This document shows, in pieces, positions 26,470-38,517 of a stretch of 64,000 nucleotides of DNA. The stretch's first letter is position 1; the number at the start of each line of letters is the position of its first letter. The stretch covers positions 4,978,251-5,042,250 of the forward strand of contig NC_058151.1 in assembly GCF_011075055.1 (NCBI RefSeq), given 5' to 3'. The notes beneath the pieces were generated by a model. The model saw nothing but the letters and a program-made list of their open reading frames with translations. It searched no databases and was not told where the DNA came from. The position numbers and the translations under genes are program-made. The stretch comes from Mangifera indica (taxonomy: Eukaryota > Streptophyta > Magnoliopsida > Sapindales > Anacardiaceae).

Positions 26470-28890
26470 GTGAAGGCTGCTGATGAAAAAAGTATGCTGG
26501 AAGATAGAGAGTTGAAATTAACCACAACAAGAAAGCGTTTTCTTGCAGAGGAAAATATGCAATTTGAGAGTGAAAAGAACAAAGGAATTGTGGGTAGAAA
26601 AGAAGAGAATGACAAACACTAAAATAAAAAAGAACTTATGGCATACGACAGAAAAGTTGAACACTAAAAGATTGAATCTTAATGTATGAAGAGAATAAGA
26701 AGAAGATGGGAGTGAGAGAGAATGGAAGACTGGATTGTTGAGGAAATTAACTTGAAAACATAAAAACTACTGAGAGACTGTTTATGTGAACTTGAAACCA
26801 GTGGAGTAAGTATCATTGAGAGGGAGATTTTAGACTTGTTATAAAGGTAGGGGAGAAACTGAAATAGGATTCTTAGTATTGAAGATGTCTTTCTATTCTA
26901 CTTTTGGTACTTTTGCATCTTTTTGTAATGAAAAATTTTCACTCCGGGAATCTGTCTTTTGATATCTACTTTGGATTATTTTTATTGATTTAAGATGGTG
27001 TGAATTTTGAGGTGAAAATTAAGGTGAGGGCAAAAATATTTTATTGTATAAATGGTGACGGGATAGTCTTGGCTGAGTCTGACTGAACCCAACTGTAAAA
27101 TATTTGATTTCTTTTTCCCCTATTTGTCCTTAGTGATATCACATGTTAATGTTCCAAGAACAAAACCTAATATTTATGGAGTGAAATAATTTTCCCACCA
27201 AAGGTCCAAAAACTTTTTTTTTTCACCCATTTAATATATAAATCATGTTACTCAACCAGCCTCAGAGGTAGCATTCTTGAGCCAACACACCAACTCTTAT
27301 TGCCATTCCTCCTATTCCATGGCCATACTTCAAACCCAACAATCTCACAAATCGGCAACACACCCACACACCATCCTAGTTTCACGCCAACAATCTTGTA
27401 GATTCGTGTCTACTATTTTTCAAAATTGATTAAACCACACGAAAAATATAAGTTGTTGATGGCTGATTGGCTACCAACAGAGAAGAAAAGTTTGGTGGTG
27501 TGTCCAAGTCAATTCGATATAGTTGGGCTACATGGTCATGCCATTGTAATATGGATTTGTGGTGTGGTCATGTGCTACGATTTGGGGTGAGTTGCAGTCA
27601 ACCTTTATGAGGTTTGATGGTTGATGCGAGCCTTGATGATTTGATGCAAGACCCAACACTCAAGAAGATATTTCCCTAAGATACAATCGGTTTCGTCATA
27701 TAATTAAACTTTGACCTGAATAGATATGGAATCGAACAAACTTTGGTATCGTTAATAGTGAACACCACAAGATGAATTTTGATAAATTTAAAAAATGTAA
27801 ACTCAACAGTAAGCAATCTATTGCGAAAGTCGGTCAAAAAGATGCATTCATTATAAAAAAAATTAAGTTTTATAGTGCAATGCCAACTTAACCCTAGAAA
27901 CTACCTATGATCCAATGGATTTTCAAACTTTCCAAGCCCATTACTTAATTAACTACCCAAACACTAATTAAATTAATAGAAAATATGTCAATTGGGCTCA
28001 ATAAAGTCGAGCCCGGTCACAAACAATGGCCTATGTCATAAAAATCGAAAATCCTAAATTTGGTAAAATGAAAACTATCTAATACACACTAGAATGGTCT
28101 TTATTTGGCCTACAAAATTGGATGTAATCGGCAAACTAGTTGTCATTATAGAGATTGAAACGAGCTTTGCGTTGATGTATTACAAGCCCCGTAACTCCTC
28201 CCGAATCAAAAGTTATGGCTGTTCAAAGTTCATCTGCGTGCTTTGGATTAGATTTCTCTATAGGCTTGGGCCTGAATCAAGTTGACCTCATTGTTGGCTC
28301 CTTCCAGCATCTAGTCATCCTTGAGTGAGCTAATTTTAGTCTCTAAGCCCTCCACGAGCCCTTCTAAGGCCTATCGCACTTTCTTAGCTCTGCTCCTTGT
28401 AATTGGCCCAACCAAAATGTGTAGCGGATCTTCTTGCTGACTCAATGCTTCAATTTATGTTTAAAAAGGAAGTTGCATTTTGGGATAAATTTTGTTTGAC
28501 TTTTCCTATATTACAATGGAAAAATATTTATTGAGCAATATTATATGTAGTGTGTACATATTTTTTATATACAATTTATATATACAAATAATATATCATC
28601 ACGTGATTAAAAGTTATTTTATCTTTAACAATAGTTGCCCTTGGTGGTGTGTGAAAAAGTGGTGGGTAGGAAGGTGTCACTGACGGAGGCATGAATTTTT
28701 GTCGACGGAACTCAATTGAAAACCATAAATTTTTGTCAAGGGTCAAACATATTTACAATTAAAGCCTATTTTATTTTTAAATTGAAAGGGGGCCAATGTC
28801 TCCCTTAGCCCTAATGTGGCTTTGTTCATGATAGGAGATCAAGGGGATATTAATTAAAATAGGCAAAAAATTTTTCGCTTATACCTTTTT
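26470..28890. other. Upstream flank of the small gene, then intergenic DNA
   Basis: 26470-26900 probably holds the promoter and leader of the minus-strand gene, but no clear TATA box can be chosen. 27650-28470 has more balanced composition and may be part of an old LTR, but no paired copy, primer-binding site or coding region is seen. 28540-28625 resembles the dispersed MITE-like stretch also found near 13825 and 39062. Confidence 0.35.
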
Positions 28891-28904
28891 AGGCAAACAC
28901 ACAG

Positions 28905-29215
28905 TAGTGTAGTGCGTGCCAGTGTGCAGTGCGTACAGAGTGCGCGCACCCTCATATAATATATATAATTAACTACATGTACACTTTCTTTTATATATAT
29001 ATATTAAATAATATAATATAATAAATAAATATATATTAAATATTATAATATTTAATATAATATACATAAATAATAATAATAATAATTTTTAAATATATAT
29101 TATATATATAATATATATTTAAAAATTATTATTATTATTTATGTATATTATATTAAATATTATAATATTTAATATATATTTATTTAATATATTTTTTAAA
29201 TATTATATTATATTA

Positions 29216-29282
<67 letters not shown>

Positions 29283-29331
29283 GGTATGCGCACTCTCTAC
29301 GCACCGCGCGCACTGCTCGCACTCCTATATA
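28905..29331. mobile_element. Foldback MITE with GC-rich ends and a giant AT hairpin
   Basis: Left arm (28909-28955) words AGTGCGTGCC, GTGCAGTGCG, AGAGTGCGCGCA and CCCTCATATA are inverted at the right (29277-29327) as ATGAGGGTATGCGCACTCT, GCACCGCGCGCACTG and GCACTCC, giving inverted repeats of about 50 bp. The interior is almost pure A/T. Within it, 29030-29180 is itself a palindrome centred near 29103 (arms contain TAATAATAATAATTTTTAAA). It ends in a (TA)n run at 29219-29279. There is no coding capacity. The family and target duplication are not determined. Confidence 0.65.
29219..29279. repeat. (TA)n microsatellite, about 30 units
   Basis: Uninterrupted TA dinucleotide repeat inside the foldback MITE at 28905-29331. 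Confidence 0.95.
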
Positions 29332-29389
29332 TATATTAAGTTTCTAAAATTGTATTTATTTTGTGATTGAATTTCTCAGTTTAGATTTT

Positions 29390-30510
29390 TATGGTGACTT
29401 AGTTTTTCTTGAATTGAGTGGGCGAAGAAAATGACGGTGATGGTGGTGGTGGCAAAGATTTGTAGAAAGTAGAGAGAAGTGGGAGATGGAATGGAAGACT
29501 CAAAAAATCACAACCTAATCATTATGATTTTTGGTTGTATTGTGATTCCAATTACTGGCAAAAGAAAAACAAAATGATATTTTTACCTTTATATTATTTA
29601 ATTTTTGTTAACAGAGTTGGGTTTTAGTTAAAAAATATGATTTATACAATTAGTTGGCGGAAATTGTTTTTTACAGCAAACCTTGGGTAAGAAAATGTTA
29701 TTCACTTGTTTATGTGTTTCTTTTTGAAAGCATCCCACTTTGTCACTAGTCACTTGGTATTATCTTGTCTCTTAGAAATGTGAGAACTTTAGTCTCTTTC
29801 TGTGTCTCATTGTGACCTCTCCCAAGTTGACTATTTTGTCAATTAGGGAGCAGTGCCCCATCCGATGACCTTTAATGGTGACATTTCAGAGAGCAAATCC
29901 TGACCACTCCGCTGAAATATGTTTGAATTCAATATTGCCAATTTAACAGACAGAAACATTACTGATGTACACAGATATGCTTTGACTTTCACGCAGGACT
30001 TTGATTTGCAGTTGAATTTTGAATGCAATACAGACATTAATTTCTGATGCATATGCAACATAATAGCATGTGAAAACCCGCTTTGCTGAGATTGGATGCT
30101 TGGAGGAATTTTATTTTTTTGTTAACGGGCAATCTTTATTTAAGTGAGAATATCCAATATTATATTAAATTTAGAATTTGATTTTGATATATTATAAAAA
30201 ATTTCAAACTCATACATACACCCTCTTTCTTGTAGGTATTCAATTTTTACTATTTAAACTATCCACTTACTTCAAAAATTTAAAATTACTGCCATTCAAT
30301 TTTTAGTTTAAATTAAGATTGAGACCATAATTTCCACAAAAATTTAAAATATATACATATAGGAAACTGAAATAAAACAATATAAAATATACAATTAAAA
30401 GAAAAATTAAAAAAATAATTGTAGATTTTACATACTTTTAATGACACCTTAAAATTAATTTTGTCTGTTCATCATAATTCCAATGTCTTAGGAAGAAAGT
30501 CTATTGCAAG
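29390..30510. other. Half of a foldback-like element, then intergenic DNA
   Basis: 29570-29695 (ATTTTTACCTTTATATTATT, then GCAAACCTTGGGTAAGAAAA) resembles the right arm of FB3/FB4, but no left partner was found, so it may be a truncated copy. 29700-30510 has no recognised feature. Confidence 0.4.
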
Positions 30511-33308
30511 TAGAGGCGGGGATAGGTCAGGTTGACCCATGAAAAGTATAAGACCCACAATTCAACTTTATATAGATAGGATCAGATTGGGCTTTATAAC
30601 ATCTGGTTGAGCTGACCTTATAGTACCAGGCCAACCTGAAATTTAAAAAATATATTTTTAATTAATTTTTTTAAATTATGTTTTTAAAGTTATTTTTCAA
30701 TTATTAAAACCGATAATAATACTTCGAATATTTTATTGATAATCTTTCACTTGTGACAGAAGAATGTCGTGGTTACATCATGGAAAATGTTATAATATAA
30801 TATTAATTAATTAATTTACATCTTATACAATTACAAAAATAAATACAATAATATATACATCATCTATCTACTTGTCTTCAATGCCAAGATTTTGAATTCT
30901 GCAAAGTTATCTTCAGCAACCCAATTTTGTAATTTGAATTCAACTTTGACCCAATCCTTCATACACATGATTGTCTTGACCATATTTGAGTGTAAATTGG
31001 ATCATCTATCAGCCAACACATATTCGCCTACATTAAAACAGATTCTGATGCTACAGTCAACGCCAAAATAATTAATAGATCTCGGGACATGGCGACGAGC
31101 ACCTGAAAAGTTTTCGCCTTTTCTTTCCACAATGTCAAAACATCTAATTTCTCAGGACCATATCGTTGAATAATTTTTGAATGATGGTCAATATTAATAT
31201 AACTATAAAATTCACTATAATTTGTACTCTAACCTGTAGTCTGTTTACCTTTGCATATGAGCGACCATATGCATGACTTTTTTCTGTCTGAACTATTGGA
31301 ACTTACCTCTGTTTCTGAACTTTGTCCAACCCTTCCATATTTTTGTTTATAAATGCTATACATTTCCATTATAAATTATGTAACATTGTCTACACAATTA
31401 GCATTGATAATTAACAAATGCTTTTGCCCTATGATCGAAGATAGTGGCAATGACATAAAGTAAAGAAATTTCATTCTAATATTTTTAAAATTTTTATTTC
31501 ACTTGGCTAGATTTATTTTCGAAAGTATTTTGATACATAAATTCTTTAAAAACATTACTAATTTCTATCGTACTACACAAAATTGAATAAATTCTTAGAT
31601 AATACATATCTGAGCAATGGTCCATGGTCGTGGCTATCTTCAATGGCTCTAATATATTCATTAGAGCCATAACAATCTCTCAATGATAATATGTCAAAAA
31701 GATAGTATTTTGCAAATCTTTGGTTGAGTATTGAAGAACCGTGTTATATGGACTTTATACCCATTGCATACTTTCAACATAAGGTATGTTGAATTCCATC
31801 TAGTTTTAACATTTATTTTTATTTTTATTTTTTTGTCTTAATCTCATTGATTTACATAATTCATTATATGTTTGTAAATGTGATGGGGATGATGAAATGT
31901 ATGTGATGATATGTCTAATTGTTTGTATATGGCCTTTAACCAAACTCAAACTATCTTGAGTTATTAAATTAATAATATGATATGCACACCTAATGTAAAA
32001 TAATTTTTCATTAAATGGAAAAGACAAATGATTCTACATCAATTCAATAACTCTATTATTATTTTTTGCATTATCTAAAGTAATTGTAAAAATAGAATTA
32101 TTAATATTTTCCTAAAAAATATTTGTTAATGCATGATAAATTGTGACACCATCATGTGGATATTCTAAATTTTTACATGCAATAATTTTTTTGCACAACT
32201 GCCAATCAGAATTAATGAAATGAGCAATTGCATATACGTAACCTATATTTTGATTTATAGTTGTCCATAAATCAATAATTTTTAAGGATGTTTGAACTAA
32301 AGGTTGACCTAAAAATTCTTCTAAATATAGGTTGAACATTATTTTGCATCATTCATTCTAAGATTTCATTTTTTTGCATAGCTAAAAGGTTGATAAAAAG
32401 CAATAACATATTCGGCCATATAGTCTCGCATCTTCATTTAATCGTATGTGAAAGTTAACATTTCTCCCATGCATCCAAAACCGTTTGAACCTCCTATTGA
32501 ACTAGTGGTAGGATCAACAGATTGCGATTGGGTAAAGGCAATTTGTTTTTGCCCTCCCAGGTCATGTGGAACTTTTTTACAATAATCTATAATATGTCAG
32601 CAAAGATGTCCTGTGCTACTCATACTTGCACATGCCAAACATGACCTGTAATGTTTACATACTGCTCGATGAATTACTTTTCCTTCAATCATCTCATGTA
32701 TTTGATTGAAATAATCTCACACCATTGACTTTTGTTTTCTTTTTCTCTTTGTCAAACTTGTGGCTATACCATTTTCATTAGTTGGTGCTCCACTTGTTCC
32801 GTATTGTGCATCATCAAAATGTCATCAGTGTCAACATGATAATATTCAAATAAATTAAATTCATTTGACTTTGGATCCATTTGTTAAATTTTTTTTTTTG
32901 ACAAAATTAAAATGAAGACGAAATTATAAACGTAGAGAATTATTGTTTGCGAATTCAAATAGTTTCATAACAAGAGTTTATGAGAACAAATAAGATTAAG
33001 AGATTGAGAGTGTGAGTTGTGTAAATAAAATTTAGAGAAGGGATGAAATTTGGAAAAAGAAAGAGGGGGTTTGAGTTGTTTATATATAATGGATAATAGG
33101 AAAAAAAATAAAAAATAAAACTAAACAACTTCATTTAAACTTTTTTATTTTTTTAAATATTGCAACAATAACAAGTCGGGTTGTGTTGACCTATGCACCT
33201 AATACCTAAGCCCATAGCTAGTTAGGTCAGCCCATTGGCCTAATGTTTAAGCCCATGACAAGCTATTATAGCGGGTCGACCCATTTGTTGTGTTTTAGAC
33301 ACCTCATA
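30511..33308 (-). mobile_element. hAT transposon, RICESLEEPER-like, with 8-bp target duplication
   Basis: The element starts TAGAGGCGGGGATAGGTCAGG-like at 30511 and ends GACACCTCATA at 33308; the two ends are imperfect inverted repeats. The same 8 bp, ATTGCAAG, lies directly outside both ends (30503-30510 and 33309-33316), which is the hAT hallmark. Length is 2798 bp. It contains one decayed transposase on the minus strand. Subterminal GGGTCGACCC-like and GGCCCA-like words occur on both sides. The end positions follow directly from the duplication. Confidence 0.85.
30960..32880 (-). pseudogene. hAT transposase (RICESLEEPER/DAYSLEEPER type), decayed
   Basis: Minus-strand pieces run in hAT order. 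A BED zinc-finger region is at about 32750-32600 (HRAVCKHYRSCLACAS, then STGHLC). A following domain starts at 32339 (LKIIDLWTTINQNIGY, YAIAHFINSDWQLCKKI). An IRCAYHIINLITQDSL block is at about 31990. The C-terminal dimerisation motif is at about 31085-31020 (MSRDLLIILALTVASES), where intact relatives have a PxSTVASE core. The protein would cut and rejoin DNA at the element's ends. Stops and frameshifts split it into many parts, so it is inactive. Confidence 0.78.
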
Positions 33309-33395
33309 ATTGCAAGACTCAAAAGTCTATTGTCGGTAGAAAAGGCCAATGGGTAACTAAAAAAGAACTATTTATCTCTGACCATCTAAGATAAT

Positions 33396-33712
33396 TAGAG
33401 GTCGTAGTGGATGGATCGAGCCTAAGGCTCGCATAGTAGTGGGCTTTATGAGTCGAGTGAGCTCGATGAAAGTATGAGGCCTATGGTCTAACCCTATATA
33501 CATAGGGTCAAGCCGACCTATCAATTTTCTTAAAAAGGTATTTTTTGATTAATTTTTTAAATTAATTTTTTAAATGGTCAATAGTAATAGGTCATGTTAG
33601 GCTGGCCCACAGGCCCTCTACTTAGGCCCATGACTCAGCTTTACCTACTATAATAATGGGTCAAGCCCTTCCGTGTTGGGTTCAGGCCGCCCTAGCCTAA
33701 TTGATGCCTGTA
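33396..33712. mobile_element. 317-bp non-autonomous hAT element (MITE)
   Basis: It starts TAGAGGTCGTAG and ends TTGATGCCTGTA, imperfectly inverted. The 8-bp repeat AAGATAAT flanks it exactly (33388-33395 and 33713-33720). The interior has GGGTCAAGCC, GGCCCAC and AGGCCCATGA words like the ends of the hAT at 30511-33308, 88 bp away, so it is probably a deletion derivative mobilised by that family. It has no open frame. Confidence 0.75.
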
Positions 33713-35650
33713 AAGATAATACAAGATATTGCACTCCAAATAGTACTATCATAAAATTTTTTTTCACTTAAAACATACTTTGATAATTTGAAATTGGTTA
33801 AAAGACTTATTTCCACCTAAGGTTTAGTGAAAAGCCAAAGTCTCACATGTTAACTTTTAAAAACTCAAATATTCACCCATCTGTTAAAATTTACTGTTAG
33901 AGTTAGGGGTAAAAAATGCCATTTACAAAAAATATTTTTAAAAAACTATAAATTTATCATATTTCTCCTCTAGGTTTAAAAATCTAACAAACTCCCCCAT
34001 CCAAAGTTTAAAAAATGACCATTTCCCCCTTAGGGCTTTTCCAACTACCACTATTAGCAGTTGGAGATGGCGACAATTGTGTTCTCTCTTCCTCCCAGCA
34101 TCTTTCTCAATTAAGGGCCATTGTCAATTGATGATGATATGTCTTCATCTCCAAAGAAAATGAATCATCTTCTTTGTCGATTGGTGATGACCAGAAATTA
34201 AGAGAGAACATGACTGTTCTCATCTTCAAACGTCGGCAATGGTGGCTAGAAAAACCGTAAGGGAAATAGTCATTTTTCAATCTTTGGGTGGGGGAAATTT
34301 GTTAGATTTTTAAACCTAAGGGAAAATATAATAAATTTTTAGTGTTATTAAATATTTTTGCTAAATAACATTTTTACCTTAACTTTAACAGTGAATTTTA
34401 ACAAATTGGTGGCATTTGAGTTTTTTAAAGTTAATGGGTAGGACCATGGTTTTAAAAACCGGACTGGACCGGCCGGTCGAACCGATTGATCCTTGAACCG
34501 GCACTGTAGCCGGGTTTGGTTGAATGCAAAACCATTTTGGAATGAAAATCGGATTGGACCGCAGTTGAGCTGCAGTCCAACCCGATCCACTGTAGAAACC
34601 GGTTCAAGGCTGCATATGCAAAATAAAACACTATTTTTCTTCTTTTTCTCTTCCCTTGCAGTGCACGTGACGCAGTCCTCAATTGCTACAGCCGACGAAT
34701 TTCTTGTTCCTTGCCGACGACGGTTTAAATACAGCTGCCAACGATGACACTGTCGACGATGACTCTGTCGTCGAGGGGTGTCAGTTTGCAGGCTTACAAG
34801 GCAGCAGTTTCACGACAACTTTCTAGGCTCAAACGTTGGTTAACGACTATGATTTTTGTTGCTGTTGTGATCGACGTCCGGTGACTTCTCAGGCAACGAC
34901 GGGAAGCTGATGTTTTGTAAGGCCTTGTAAACTCTTTGGTGGATCAATTGCTTAAGGCTGTGAAAACTTTATATTATAAATTCACAACATGCTAACTTCA
35001 TGATATAAGCAGCCATTACTGCAATTGATAAGTAATGGCATGATATTGCATGTTTCTTGTAGTTGTGAATTTGATACGTTCATAACATGATATTGCAGTA
35101 ATGGCATGATATAAGCAACCAACTTCATGATATAATATAAAAAATACTGTATGTTATGAACATTTCAAATAATACTGCATGTTGTGAAAACTTTTGTTTG
35201 TACAGTGAGGGAACTGAAGCAATATAAAGTGATAAAAATTGAATTGAAACAAGGGAGCGATCCAAGGTTTATGTAAAATAATAGTTCAATTTATATAGAC
35301 AAATATAAATTCTTAATTAGAAAATATCAATTGATTTATTATTAATTTATAATTTTATATTATGAATTTGTAATTTTATTATGCATCTGCATTGAATGTC
35401 TGGATTGAATGTATTTCATTCGTAATGTGGTTAGTTTCTAAGAATTTGAAATTTTATTATTACGAATGTATAGAGATATGTATTATGATCAAATTACGAA
35501 TATTATTATTTAGAATGAATGTATGGAGTTATGTATGTTGAAATTCTATAGTTGAATTAAATAATAAAAGTGATTATGAGTTTTTGAGTGTTTGTCTTTC
35601 ACATAACAAATATTGATGATATTAAATTTTAAAATAAAAAATTATACTTT

Positions 35651-35738
35651 AGGGTTTAGAGTTTAAGGTTTAAGGTTTGGAGTTTAGAGTTTAAGGTTTA
35701 AGGTTTGGAGTTTAGAGTTTAAAGTTTAGGGTTTATAA
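35651..35738. repeat. Telomere-like minisatellite, about 28-bp unit
   Basis: Tandem GTTTAGAGTTTAAGGTTTAAGGTTTGGA-type units are built of 7-mers related to the plant telomere repeat TTTAGGG, ending in a true AGGGTTTA. The array lies within hAT copy 1 upstream of the transposase, and I find no counterpart in copy 2 (54070-54480). Confidence 0.75.
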
Positions 35739-35779
35739 AAGTTTTTATTTTAAATGCTCAGTATATATTTTATATTAAA

Positions 35780-35784
<5 letters not shown>

Positions 35785-35822
<38 letters not shown>
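35785..35822. repeat. (AT)n microsatellite
   Basis: Roughly 18 AT units, 60 bp before the transposase start in hAT copy 1; absent at the matching place in copy 2. Confidence 0.95.
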
Positions 35823-35825
<3 letters not shown>

Positions 35826-35883
35826 AACTGGTATTTTGATTTTATTGTTATTTTTATATGCAACAGATAAATAAAGTGGAAGT

Positions 35884-38517
35884 ATGTCTTTATCTAGATC
35901 TGAAGTTTCTTCAACACTATGTCGAGTGAAAGCTGATATTATTTGGGCGCATGTTTCTGAGAGTATAGATGAGAATGGAAAGAAGATGTTGAAGTGTTTA
36001 TACTGTGGTAAGATAACTAGAGGAGGTGGGATATATAGAATGAAACAACATTTGGCCGGAAAAAAAAGGGGATGTTGGTCCATCACTAAAGTTCCTCATG
36101 ATGTTAGATATCAAATGGTTAATGCATTAGATGAGATTGTAGCGAAAAATAAAGAAAGACAAGAATTTCATAGGCACGCAACTCCTTTTGGTGCTACTAT
36201 ACCTCCATTTGAAGATGATATTGTTATTGAAGAATTTGAAGGGTTGTCTCCTCCTGTGAACATGACTGAAGGTAATACTGATATTGGGTCTTCTGGAAAA
36301 CAAATTAAATTGACAAATGATTCAAAAAGAAAAAGACCAATTGGCATTGGAGATTTTTTTGCTCCGAGGACTACTAGTGGGGCTCAACCTTCAATAAAGA
36401 GTGTTTTGGCTGGAAAAGAAGCCAAATGGAGAGCCGATATGGCTGTTGTGAGGTTCTTATATGATGCTTGCATCCCCCTTAATATATTAAATTCTATTTA
36501 TTTTCAACCTATATTAGATGCCATTACTGCAATTGGGCCTGGATATAAGCAACCGACATATCATGAAGCACGAGTGAATTTGTTAAACGATTCAAAGAAG
36601 GAGTGCAATTACTTATTGATAGTTACAGAAAAAATTGGGAAGAAGTTGGTTGTACACTTATGGTTGATGGTTGGACAGATATTTCTAGTAGGTCGTTGAT
36701 AAATTTTTTAGTATATTGTCCAAAAGGGATTTGTTTTATCAAATTAGTAGATGGATTTGATGTTGTAAAGGGGGCGAACACATTATTTAGGTTGTTTGAG
36801 GAAATAGTATTATGGGTTGGGCCTAAAAGCATTGTCCATTTTGTGACTAATAATGGAGCTAATTATAAAGCAGCTGGAGGATTATTGTCTGAAAAATATA
36901 AAAATATTACTTGGTCACCTTGTGCCGCACATTGTATCAATTTGATTTTGAAAGATATTGGTGAAATGGATCACATTATTAGAATTTTCAAATGTGCATC
37001 TTTTGTGACAAAGTTAATTTATAATCATACATTATTGATAGCTTGGTTGAGGAAGAGAGAAGGATGGAGAGAAATTATACGGCCTGGTGCAACCCGATTT
37101 GCTACTACTTTCATCGCATTGCAAAGTCTTTTTGAGCAAAAGCATGACTTACAAGCGATGGCCACTGACAGGTTTTTTATTGATTCTAGATATGCAAAGA
37201 GGTTGTGATCATAATTTTGAATAATAATTTTTGGAATGAAATGGGTATAATTGTAAAAGTTGTGGGACCATTGATGTGTTTGCTTCGTATTGTAGACTCA
37301 AATGAAAGACTTTCATTGGGATATATCTATGATGGAATGTATAGAGCTAGATTAGGGATAAATAAGTTGTTTAAAAATAAAAAGAAATTCTACAAGCCTT
37401 ATACTCAAATAATCAAGTTAAGGTGGGATAAGACATTGTGCCGAGGTATTCATGCAGCTGCGTATTACTTGAATCCTGTATTTCAGTATGATCGTGAATC
37501 TTTTTGCACAAAACCAGAGGTATTACAGGGTTTTCTGGATGTTGTTGAGAGTAAAACATATATGTTTAATGTTAGTAAGGCGAAGTTAGTAGAAGAGAGT
37601 AGAATGTTTCGTGATTGTGATGGGAGTTTTTCACGTCAGCTTGCTATTGAAACATGCAAAACCACACGACCTAGTATGAATTTAATTTATATGTTTCTTA
37701 TGTTTCGATTCTTTTTTCAATTTATAAAATTCAATTACGTAATTATTTACATGTTATTTTGTATTAGATGAATGGTGAAGAACATATGGGTATAGTACTC
37801 CCAATTTACAGAAGTTTGCAATTAAAATTCTTAGTCAAACTTCAACATCTTTAGGCTGTGAGCGTAATTGGAGTGTTTTTGAACGCATACATACTAAGAA
37901 GAGAAATAGATTGGAGCATCAACGTGTAAATGATCTTGTTTTTATTCATTATAACTTACGATTGCAAAACAGGTAACACAATTATCAATTATGTTTCATT
38001 ACATTTATAAATATTTTTATTTACACTATTTTATCATGTTTAATGATTATTTCCAACTTTACATGTACCCTATTTAATGCTCTTTAATCTTTACTTTTTA
38101 TCATTTTGGCTATTTAGGTTATGTTACAAGAAATCAAATTTTGATCCAATTGATTATGAAAGTATCGATAAAACAGACTTCTGGATAGTAGATGAAGAAG
38201 AGGAGTTCGGTGAACTTAATGCAGATGAATTGGATCAAAATGCTTTATGGAGAGGGATCTATTCCTATCAATAATGATTCAACAAATTATGATTTGTCAC
38301 ATAATTTCTAAGGTAAAAATATTTTTTTAGTACTTACATAAATATTTACATACTTATATAAATGATTGATTTTTTAGGCTGAAAGAAAATAAAATATTTA
38401 ATTATAAATTTTGTAGATAATACTATTGAAAAAGATGGTGTAGAAGATGAACAATTGATAGAGGATGCGACAGAAGCGATGACAGGATCTTTTATCATTA
38501 GTGATAATAAAGAATGA
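35884..38517 (+). pseudogene. hAT transposase of copy 1, disabled
   Basis: Domain order: a BED zinc finger (residues about 15-75, CLYCGK then YRMKQHLAG); a linker with KRKRPIG; a DUF659 domain (YKQPTYHEA, then DGWTDISSRSL, then the VT-NGANY block near 36850); and an RNase-H-like body through 37660. After an intron ending at 37767 comes the C-terminal dimerisation domain (GCERNWSVFERIH, RLEHQRVNDLVFIHYNLRLQ). Later exons hold DPIDYESIDKTDFW and end SFIISDNKE at 38517. Compared with copy 2 there is a 1-nt loss near 36601, a 16-nt loss near 37199, a TGG-to-TGA stop at 37776-37778 in the DEWW motif, and Asp-to-Asn at 36849-36851. It therefore cannot make a functional protein. Confidence 0.88.

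Noticed and set aside
26108..26473. Plus-strand glycine-rich 121-codon frame
   Set aside because: It is the antisense of the proline-tailed membrane protein; the minus-strand frame has the membrane segment and the coherent domain order.
27650..28470. Solo LTR of a gypsy-type element
   Set aside because: The composition is suggestive, but no TG...CA ends with a target duplication, primer-binding site or second copy could be seen.
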